A stretch of 9,242 nucleotides of DNA from 2-01-FULL-41-21 sp038065335 (GTDB lineage: Bacteria; Patescibacteriota; Minisyncoccia; 2-02-FULL-40-12; GWA2-44-9), in assembly GCA_038065335.1 (NCBI GenBank), contig JBBTRD010000034.1, positions 1 through 9,242 of the forward strand, in the 5' to 3' direction. Both the position numbers and the translations under genes were made by a program. Shown here piece after piece: positions 4,432 to 9,242 of the stretch (position 1 is the first letter of the stretch; every line of letters begins with the position of its first letter). Below the pieces are notes generated by a model. The model was not told the DNA's origin and made no database searches. It saw only the letters and a list, made by a program, of their open reading frames with translations.

Positions 4432-5490
4432 CTACTTGCGTTCTTCGAGGATTGTTTTTACCTTTAGTTCTTGGCTGGCGCGGAGGATGGTGAGTTTGAT
4501 TTCGTCGCCGACTTTGAGTTTTTTGAGTAGTTCTATTAAATCGGTGTCTTCGGGGATTTCTTCGCCGTTGACGTGGGTGATGATGTCGTTTTCTTTAATG
4601 CCGGCGCGGTCGGCCGGGGAACCGGGGACGACGGCGACGGAATTGGGGCGATGGTCGCGGACGACTAGAGCGCCGCGATCGCGGGCGAGGTGATATTGGT
4701 TTTGGAATTTTTTATTGAGGGGCAAACAAAGCAGGCCCAAAAACGGTTTGACGATTCGGCCGAATTTGGTAATGTCATCCAAGTCCTGTTTGGCCCAATT
4801 AATCGGGATGGCGAAGCCAATGTTCTGGGCGCCAAAGATAATGGCCGTGTTGATGCCGATGGCTTCGCCGTTTAAATTAATGAGCGGTCCGCCGGAATTG
4901 CCTTGATTGATGGCGACGTCGGTTTGGAGAACGCCGCGCAGATGTTCCATTTCGCCTTCGGTGCCAAGGGCGGCCGAGATAGAGCGGGCCATGCCCGAGA
5001 TAATTCCCTTGGAAACGCTGTTGCGGAACATACCCAAAGCGTTGCCGATGGCGATAACGGTCTGGCCCAGCTCGAGTTTAGTGGAATCGCCGAGGGCAAT
5101 AACAGGCAAATCTTTGGCTTCAATTTTAACCACGGCGATGTCGCTGATGGGGTCCCGAGCCAGAACATGGCCGGCATATTCTTTGCCATCATTGGTTACC
5201 ACGGTATATTCAGCCGCAGTATCAAAAACAACGTGCTTGTTGGTAAGAATCAAACCGTCGGATTGGACGATAAAGCCCGAACCGCCACCGACTTTTATTT
5301 TTTCTCCGCTTGTCGGTGGCTTACCTTCGTATGGGGCCTGATTAAAGCCAAACGGATTGGGCAAATGAGGCGGGAAAAGTATCGCGCCCTGAATTGTCGG
5401 CATAAATTTAGAAATGACGATACTAACCACACCCGGGTAAACTTTTTTGACCGCCTCGATAGGCAATGCGTCGTATTGAGTGGAATCCAT
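4432..5490 (-). CDS. HtrA/DegP-like trypsin-family serine protease with PDZ domain
   Basis: A 352-residue serine endoprotease. The S1 catalytic triad is complete: His86 in TNKHVV, Asp117 in DPISDIAVVKIE and Ser199 in QGNSGGPL. One C-terminal PDZ domain follows (about 270-350), with GSPADRAGIKENDIITHVNGEEI. The domain order is that of HtrA/DegP proteases, which degrade or refold damaged proteins. There is no N-terminal signal peptide or membrane segment from the chosen start; residues 1-30 are only mildly hydrophobic. The protein is therefore probably cytoplasmic or uses an unusual export route. I chose the ATG at 5490 because a promoter (TTGGGC-17-TACTAT) ends 7 nt before it. The upstream in-frame TTG at 5526 is part of that -35 box. 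It is divergent from argS and precedes smpB on the same strand, with a terminator between. Confidence 0.93.
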   Translation of the reverse strand: MDSTQYDALPIEAVKKVYPGVVSIVISKFMPTIQGAILFPPHLPNPFGFNQAPYEGKPPTSGEKIKVGGGSGFIVQSDGLILTNKHVVFDTAAEYTVVTNDGKEYAGHVLARDPISDIAVVKIEAKDLPVIALGDSTKLELGQTVIAIGNALGMFRNSVSKGIISGMARSISAALGTEGEMEHLRGVLQTDVAINQGNSGGPLINLNGEAIGINTAIIFGAQNIGFAIPINWAKQDLDDITKFGRIVKPFLGLLCLPLNKKFQNQYHLARDRGALVVRDHRPNSVAVVPGSPADRAGIKENDIITHVNGEEIPEDTDLIELLKKLKVGDEIKLTILRASQELKVKTILEERK

Positions 5491-5497
5491 AAAATAT

Positions 5498-5526
5498 ATA
5501 GTACCATAGCTCAAGCTCCAGCCCAA
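5498..5526 (-). promoter_or_regulatory. Promoter of htrA
   Basis: On the minus strand TTGGGC (5526-5521), exactly 17 nt, then TACTAT (5503-5498), with TG one base before the -10 (extended form). The -10 ends 7 nt before the ATG at 5490, placing transcription start at the start codon. This decides between the two possible start codons. Confidence 0.65.
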
Positions 5527-5567
5527 GCGGTATTCCGGGTACGCGTCAAAATTATAGTGGCTTTCGC

Positions 5568-5599
5568 TTGAGACAAACTCTAGCGATTTGTGTTAGAAT
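5568..5599 (+). promoter_or_regulatory. Promoter of argS
   Basis: TG-T-TAGAAT (5591-5599) is an extended -10 whose hexamer ends 7 nt before the ATG at 5607. A weak -35 (TTGAGA, 5568-5573) lies 20 nt upstream of the hexamer, longer than usual, so the extended -10 may carry most of the recognition. GGAGG lies directly against the ATG, too close to act as a normal Shine-Dalgarno site. Confidence 0.5.
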
Positions 5600-5606
5600 T
5601 TGGAGG

Positions 5607-7337
5607 ATGATTAAACAGGATATTAAAAAAGCTCTTGTCAATATTATCCACGAATTTTGGGGGAGCGACAGCTTGGCTGACTTGGATATAGAAGTGGTGA
5701 AGCCGAATAATAATCAAGGTGACTATGCCAATAGTTCGGCTTTTGGGTTGGGTAAAAAATTGGATTTAAGTCCGGCCGAGATTGCATCGAAACTGGTTCA
5801 AGCGCTCGACGGTAAAATTGTTGGCGTTAGTCGAATAGAATCTGCGGGCGGATTCGTTAACTTTTTCGTTACCCCCGAATATCTTCACGAGGAGCTTTTG
5901 AATATTTCCAAGCAAGAAAATTACGGCGCCAGCGAAACCCTGAAAGGCAAAACAATTATGGTGGAGTTCACCGATCCCAATCCGTTCAAGCTTTTCCATA
6001 TTGGTCATTTAATGTCCAATACAATCGGAGAATCTATCGCGCGACTTTACGAAGCTCTGGGGGCTCGAGTGTTGCGCGTTAATTGGCAAGGAGACGTCGG
6101 TATCCATATTGCCATGGCCGTCTGGGCGATAAAAGCCGGAAAAGTAGGAAATATTCCCGCTGATGATGCCCCGATTATGGATCGGGTGAATTATCTGGGT
6201 CGGGCTTATACGGCCGGTTCGTTGGCATACCGAGATGGAGGTCCGAAAATTAAAGCTGAAATTGAAGCGGTCAATGCCGAAATATACGCCAAAGATAATT
6301 CGGAAGTCGTTGAAATTTATAACAAGGGAAAAACTTGGAGTTTGGATTATTTCGAAGAGATATATAAAAGACTAGGCACGAAATTCGACCACTATTTTTT
6401 TGAGAGTGAAATCGGGCCAATCGGTCTGGAGATCGTCAAACAAAATCCGGAAGTTTTTAAAGAAAGCGAAGGGGCGATCGTTTTTAAAGGCGAGGAATAC
6501 GGACTTCATACGCGCGTGTTCGTGAATTCAAAAGGCCTGCCGGTCTACGAAGCCAAAGAATTGGGTCTGAACAAAACTAAATTCGATCTTTATCATCCCG
6601 AACTTTCGATTATTATTACGGGAAACGAGATTAACGAATATTTTAAAGTATTACTGAAAGTTATGTCTTTGATTATGCCAGAAGTGGCCGAGAAAACTCG
6701 CCATATTGGCCATGGCATGATGCGATTGACGACCGGCAAGATGTCTTCTCGGACGGGAGATGTGGTAACAGCCGATGCGTTGATTGAGCAGACCAAGGCT
6801 AAATTAAAAGACAAAGAAAGCGTCCAAACCATTACTGACCCGAAAGAACGGGAAAACACCGCCGAGGCCATCGCCATCGGGGCCATTAAATATTCAATTC
6901 TTAAACAAAGTCCCGGCAAGGATATTGTTTTTGATTTTGAAAAATCACTGGCCATCAAGGGTGATTCGGGGCCGTATTTGCAATACACCTACAGCCGCTT
7001 GTTCAGCATTTTGAAAAAAGCTGAACAAGCGAATTTTCAATTTTCAATTTTCAGTTTACAGTTGTTGAAAGAAGAATCTGAATTAAATTTGATAAAATAT
7101 TTTTTGGAATTTCCGGAGGCGGTTCGAGAGGCGAGCGAGATGATCGCGCCCCAGCGTCTGGCGCTCTATCTTTTCGAACTGGCCAATCTAGCTAATAATT
7201 TTTATGAAAATGTTCATATTCTCGAAGACGAAGATTCCAGCCGAATGTCAGCTCGCTTGCTCCTTGTCCGCGTGACGGCCGAAATCCTCTCCCGCGGTCT
7301 TGCCATTCTCGGCATCAAAACCCCTGTCCGGATATAG
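5607..7337 (+). CDS. argS: Arginyl-tRNA synthetase
   Basis: A 576-residue class I aminoacyl-tRNA synthetase charging tRNA-Arg. An N-terminal additional domain covers about residues 1-100. The HIGH signature is at 131-134 in FTDPNPFKLFHIGHL. The ArgRS-typical RVNWQGDVGIHIAMAVWAI follows, and the KMSKS equivalent appears as KMSSR at 378-382 followed by TGDVV. The C-terminal all-helical DALR anticodon-binding domain begins near SGPYLQYTYSRL, with LYLFELANLANNFYEN towards the end. I chose the ATG at 5607, 7 nt after an extended -10; an upstream in-frame TTG at 5568 falls in the putative -35 and is rejected. Near residues 476-485 the gene contains a 7-nt tandem repeat (7033-7060), an odd insertion in an otherwise conserved enzyme. 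Confidence 0.97.
   Translation: MIKQDIKKALVNIIHEFWGSDSLADLDIEVVKPNNNQGDYANSSAFGLGKKLDLSPAEIASKLVQALDGKIVGVSRIESAGGFVNFFVTPEYLHEELLNISKQENYGASETLKGKTIMVEFTDPNPFKLFHIGHLMSNTIGESIARLYEALGARVLRVNWQGDVGIHIAMAVWAIKAGKVGNIPADDAPIMDRVNYLGRAYTAGSLAYRDGGPKIKAEIEAVNAEIYAKDNSEVVEIYNKGKTWSLDYFEEIYKRLGTKFDHYFFESEIGPIGLEIVKQNPEVFKESEGAIVFKGEEYGLHTRVFVNSKGLPVYEAKELGLNKTKFDLYHPELSIIITGNEINEYFKVLLKVMSLIMPEVAEKTRHIGHGMMRLTTGKMSSRTGDVVTADALIEQTKAKLKDKESVQTITDPKERENTAEAIAIGAIKYSILKQSPGKDIVFDFEKSLAIKGDSGPYLQYTYSRLFSILKKAEQANFQFSIFSLQLLKEESELNLIKYFLEFPEAVREASEMIAPQRLALYLFELANLANNFYENVHILEDEDSSRMSARLLLVRVTAEILSRGLAILGIKTPVRI
7033..7060 (+). repeat. 7-nt tandem repeat inside argS
   Basis: Three perfect ATTTTCA units (7033-7053) are followed by a degenerate fourth, GTTTACA (7054-7060). 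The array encodes NFQFSIFS and adjoining residues in the C-terminal domain. The unit is not a multiple of 3, so gain or loss of one unit would shift the argS frame, while a change of three units would keep it. Confidence 0.7.
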
Positions 7338-7354
7338 CACCTTAGGGCTTATCG

Positions 7355-7363
7355 TGGTATAAT
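7355..7363 (+). promoter_or_regulatory. Extended -10 of the DUF6922/AbiEii pair
   Basis: TG-G-TATAAT (7355-7363) is a perfect consensus extended -10. The hexamer ends 6 nt before the ATG at 7370, predicting a leaderless transcript. There is no recognisable -35. It lies in the 32-nt gap after argS, so the pair may be transcribed on its own. Confidence 0.65.
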
Positions 7364-7369
7364 ATACAC

Positions 7370-7675
7370 ATGGCTATACAGTTTAATGAATCTAAAAAAG
7401 CACGATTACCGGAATCATTTCGGCCATTTTTCTGGTCTTATGATTTTAAAAAACTAGATCCCGATAATAATAAAAAAACCATCATCGTTCAAGTTATAAA
7501 TTATGGCAACATGAAACAGTGGGCTTGGTTATTAAGATATTACGGCCTCAATACGATAAAGGAAATTTTATCATCCCTTCCTATAAATGAAATAAAGCCC
7601 CGGACCCGCGAACTAACTTCGCTGATATTTTCGGTTAATTATCGACCTTATGCGCCTCGAGGCACTTACCGATGA
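7370..7675 (+). CDS. DUF6922-like protein, putative partner/antitoxin of the AbiEii gene
   Basis: A 101-residue protein with SFRPFFWSYDFKKLDPDNN near residues 16-34, then VQVINYGNMKQWAWLLRYYG (46-65) and TIKEILSSLP. This layout (aromatic FFWSYDF, KL, a 'YG...W.WLLRYYG' helix, then a short tail) resembles the DUF6922 family, small proteins often encoded directly upstream of AbiEii-type nucleotidyltransferases. That recognition is from memory of the pattern and needs a profile search. It overlaps the next gene by 26 nt, a sign of translational coupling and fixed stoichiometry. By position it could be the antitoxin of a type IV toxin-antitoxin module, but it lacks a recognisable AbiEi-type helix-turn-helix. 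AT-rich composition fits its neighbour downstream. Confidence 0.7.
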   Translation: MAIQFNESKKARLPESFRPFFWSYDFKKLDPDNNKKTIIVQVINYGNMKQWAWLLRYYGLNTIKEILSSLPINEIKPRTRELTSLIFSVNYRPYAPRGTYR

Positions 7676-8282
7676 TGGTAAAAAGATTTGGTCACTGCTC
7701 GAAAAGTTTGATGATTTTTATTTGGCCGGAGGTACGGCTCTTGCATTGCAGATAGGTCACAGGGTTTCTGTTGATTTTGATTTTTTTTCAAACGAAAAGA
7801 TAAATAAAAATTTATTGTCTAAGGTCAAAAGGTTTTTTGACGGGTTTGATGTACGGCCAACTATCAACAATTCAGATGAACTTACTGTTTTTATAAATGA
7901 TACTAAAGTCACGTTTCTCAAGTATCCATTTCCAGTGATTGATGATTTTGTAAAACTAGGAAAAATAAACTCGTTATCTATTGGGGAGATTGCTGCAACT
8001 AAAGCATATTCAATTGGTCGAAGAGGGGTATACAAAGATTATGTGGATCTCTACTTTACTATTTTAGAGGGCCGCGATTCACTAGAGGACGTTATTAAAA
8101 AGTCGGACAAAAAGTTCGGCTCGGAATTTAATTCACGTCTATTTTTGGAGCAACTTATCTTTATGGACGATATTGAATATGTTGACATAAGGTTTCTCAA
8201 AGAAGAAGTGTCAAAAGAAGTCATTCTAAACTTTTTTAAAAATAAAATTAAGGAACTACATCTCGATGATTCCGAGATGTGA
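7650..8282 (+). CDS. AbiEii-like nucleotidyltransferase (putative toxin)
   Basis: A 210-residue protein of the AbiEii/MenT-like nucleotidyltransferase superfamily. The active-site motif AGGTALALQ (26-34) is followed by HRVSVDFDFF (37-46), where Asp42 and Asp44 are the expected metal ligands. The downstream motif KAYSIGRRGVYKDYVDLYF (118-136) supplies the conserved K, R and KD-x-x-D residues. In characterised AbiE systems the protein is a nucleotidyltransferase toxin that arrests growth; MenT relatives add nucleotides to tRNA 3' ends. Here the chemistry is inferred only from motifs. The start ATG overlaps the preceding gene by 26 nt with no Shine-Dalgarno site. AT content is high (16 of 60 bases are G or C in 8221-8280), in contrast to the following gene, so this may be an acquired accessory module for defence or persistence. 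Confidence 0.85.
   Translation: MRLEALTDDGKKIWSLLEKFDDFYLAGGTALALQIGHRVSVDFDFFSNEKINKNLLSKVKRFFDGFDVRPTINNSDELTVFINDTKVTFLKYPFPVIDDFVKLGKINSLSIGEIAATKAYSIGRRGVYKDYVDLYFTILEGRDSLEDVIKKSDKKFGSEFNSRLFLEQLIFMDDIEYVDIRFLKEEVSKEVILNFFKNKIKELHLDDSEM
8258..8280 (+). other. Hairpin at the 3' end of the AbiEii-like gene
   Basis: ACATCTCG (8258-8265) pairs perfectly with CGAGATGT (8273-8280) around a 7-nt loop. The stem runs into the TGA stop. No T tract follows, so it is not a standard terminator; it may protect the mRNA 3' end or act weakly in termination. Confidence 0.45.
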
Positions 8283-8297
8283 TAACGTACACCGGAT

Positions 8298-8326
8298 TTG
8301 ACAAAACATTTTTAGTATGATATCCT
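8298..8326 (+). promoter_or_regulatory. Promoter of the DUF5701-like cassette
   Basis: TTGACA (8298-8303, perfect consensus), a 17-nt spacer, then TATCCT (8321-8326) with TG one base before the -10. Initiation near 8333 leaves a leader of about 60 nt. The 7-bp inverted repeat AACGTAC (8284-8290) / GTACGTT (8339-8345) flanks the promoter, and ACGTTT occurs twice 10 bp apart at 8331 and 8341. This is the strongest protein-gene promoter in the window. Confidence 0.8.
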
Positions 8327-8365
8327 CTTAACGTTTGAGTACGTTTCCAATAACATCACAAAACA

Positions 8366-8387
8366 GGCGCTTTTAGCGCCGGAAAGG
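8366..8387 (+). promoter_or_regulatory. Leader hairpin and Shine-Dalgarno site
   Basis: GGCGCT (8366-8371) pairs with AGCGCC (8375-8380) around TTT. GGAAAGG (8381-8387) follows immediately, 5 nt before the GTG start at 8393. The hairpin sits directly upstream of the ribosome-binding site and could keep it exposed or stabilise the 5' end. The spacing decides the GTG as the start codon. Confidence 0.65.
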
Positions 8388-8392
8388 TTCTC

Positions 8393-9037
8393 GTGAGCAC
8401 ACAGATCACCATCCCGAGGACTTCCTTCTCGTCTGACGACATTAACCTCTTGTTCTTACCCCCGCGCCGGCAACTATCGGCGATCGAAGTCTTCGAGACG
8501 TCGCGGACGCGGCTGGCCGACGCCAAACTGGCGCCGATCAACATGTTCGACGGGTTCGTCAAACACCTCCCAGCCGACGGCCTGCCGTTCTTGCTCGTTC
8601 CGCCCCAGCCGAAGGCGGTCAATCAGATGGACTGGAACGAGCTCATGGCTCGTATCCGGTTGAATGGCAAGGTCGGTCGGAACTACCTCTCTGTGTCGGC
8701 TCTGAAGGACCTCGACCCGATGGTATCCGTTCCGCGGATGCTCGTCGACATCGAGGACGGCCGTGGCCGACTCAATATCAAGCCATCGGTCTCCGAGGCG
8801 GCCATCACGGCCGCAGGTCGTTTCGGCTACAGCGTCTGGACAGGGTACATCCACATGGTGGTGTTCACCGAGATACTGAACCACCACTACATGGACCTTG
8901 TCCGGGCGCGGTACGGCTCCGGCAACGTGCCGTTCCTGTACCTCCGCGGCGATGTTCCGGCGCTGGTCGCGTACTGGTACGACAACGCCAATCCGAAGTG
9001 GGGCGCCCCGTCCTTCGGGAGTGTTGTTGAAGGTTGA
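8393..9037 (+). CDS. DUF5701-like protein of unknown function
   Basis: A 214-residue protein starting at GTG behind a good Shine-Dalgarno site. It reads FLLVPPQPKAVN, then VPRMLVDIEDGRGRLNIKPS, AAGRFGYSV, EILNHHYMDLVRARYGS and VPFLYLRGD, and ends near ANPKWGAPSFGSVVEG. The order of blocks (LVP..., PYLLVDVD-G--LNV-P-EA, GR...T--E, LGSR-G---VPALW, NP--WG--S-GS) resembles DUF5701 of actinobacteria, a family without known function; the match is from memory and moderate. No signal peptide or membrane segment is seen. Composition differs sharply from the preceding gene: I counted 42 and 37 G+C of 60 in two consecutive lines (8461-8580), against 25 of 60 in 7681-7740. Codons end mostly in C or G. 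Either transfer from a GC-rich donor or strong codon selection for high expression could explain this. Confidence 0.75.
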   Translation: MSTQITIPRTSFSSDDINLLFLPPRRQLSAIEVFETSRTRLADAKLAPINMFDGFVKHLPADGLPFLLVPPQPKAVNQMDWNELMARIRLNGKVGRNYLSVSALKDLDPMVSVPRMLVDIEDGRGRLNIKPSVSEAAITAAGRFGYSVWTGYIHMVVFTEILNHHYMDLVRARYGSGNVPFLYLRGDVPALVAYWYDNANPKWGAPSFGSVVEG

Positions 9038-9103
9038 TCCTTGACCTCTTGGCCTGATTGGCCATTGATGGTTGAGGATTGAAGTTGATTCCCTGGGTCG
9101 GTT

Positions 9104-9147
9104 GGGCCGGTCGGAGCGTAGCTCCGCCGGCCCTGTTTTAATTTTTT
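9104..9147 (+). terminator. Strong terminator of the DUF5701-like cassette
   Basis: GGGCCGG (9104-9110) and CGGAGC (9112-9117) pair with GCTCCG (9121-9126) and CCGGCCC (9127-9133). That makes 13 bp interrupted by one bulged T, with a 3-nt loop. A T-rich tract (TGTTTTAATTTTTT, 9134-9147) follows. This is the strongest intrinsic terminator in the window and closes the cassette about 67 nt after the stop codon. Confidence 0.92.
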
Positions 9148-9242
9148 AAAAAAGCGAAGCCAATCAGATTTTTTAAATTTTAACACTACAGCGACCGACA
9201 CCCTAATCCCCAGCGAGAAGTCGCGCAGGCCGAGGCCACGAA

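Noticed and set aside
4903..5571. A 222-codon plus-strand frame opposite htrA
   Set aside because: The htrA frame carries the catalytic triad and PDZ motifs; the opposite frame has no family features and ends in the divergent promoter region.
5568..5606. An upstream TTG start giving argS 13 extra residues
   Set aside because: The TTG coincides with a candidate -35 and the extra codons span the -10, so the transcript would not contain them.
8887..9201. A 104-codon minus-strand frame at the right edge
   Set aside because: It runs through the strong terminator at 9104-9147 and opposite the DUF5701-like gene, with low-complexity composition and no start signals.
1..9242. CRISPR array, tRNA genes, insertion-sequence ends or replication origin
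   Set aside because: No regularly spaced direct repeats of CRISPR length, no tRNA cloverleaf other than the tmRNA domain, no transposase frame with terminal inverted repeats and no DnaA-box cluster were found by eye.

Overview
The window looks like part of the genome of a Candidate Phyla Radiation (Patescibacteria) bacterium, probably a Parcubacteria- or Microgenomates-type lineage. The support is the compact layout, short bacterial housekeeping proteins, an infC-rpmI-rplT cluster, a tmRNA tag ending YAFA, and an AbiEii-type nucleotidyltransferase pair typical of small accessory modules in these genomes. TGA and TAA both act as stops, so the code appears standard. The lineage call is inference; the gene calls rest on visible motifs.

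Layout, left to right. 1-1388: a minus-strand translation operon infC (IF-3) - rpmI (L35) - rplT (L20), closed by a strong terminator at 13-48. The rpmI-rplT gap holds a long nested hairpin, and the infC-rpmI gap holds a TTAGCCATTAG-type repeat. 1457-2137: a divergent RluA-family pseudouridine synthase. 2146-2582: ssrA (tmRNA) with a clear promoter, a readable 10-residue tag (GNQNTTYAFA) and a perfect palindromic terminator. 2620-3384: a slipin (SPFH membrane protein) on the minus strand. 3431-3827: a separate GC-rich minus-strand transcription unit with a promoter, a row of hairpins, a 45-codon ORF behind a near-perfect Shine-Dalgarno site, and a U7 terminator. I do not recognise it, and it is the best candidate for something undescribed. 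3841-4287: smpB, the protein partner of tmRNA. 4432-5490: a soluble HtrA/DegP-type serine protease with one PDZ domain. 5607-7337: argS, divergent from htrA. 7370-8282: two overlapping genes, a DUF6922-like protein and an AbiEii-like nucleotidyltransferase. 8298-9147: a self-contained GC-rich cassette (promoter, leader hairpin, Shine-Dalgarno site, DUF5701-like protein, terminator). 9148-9242 holds nothing I can assign.

The genes fall into translation and its quality control: ribosomal proteins, initiation factor, tRNA synthetase, pseudouridylation, tmRNA plus SmpB, and a protease. Accessory material is confined to the AbiEii pair, the DUF5701-like cassette and perhaps the 3.4-3.8 kb RNA.

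Six genes (rluA-like, slipin, smpB, htrA, argS and the DUF6922-like gene) have a -10-like hexamer ending only 6 or 7 nt before the ATG. This predicts leaderless mRNAs. The two GC-rich units at 3.4-3.8 kb and 8.3-9.1 kb instead have real 5' leaders with Shine-Dalgarno sites.
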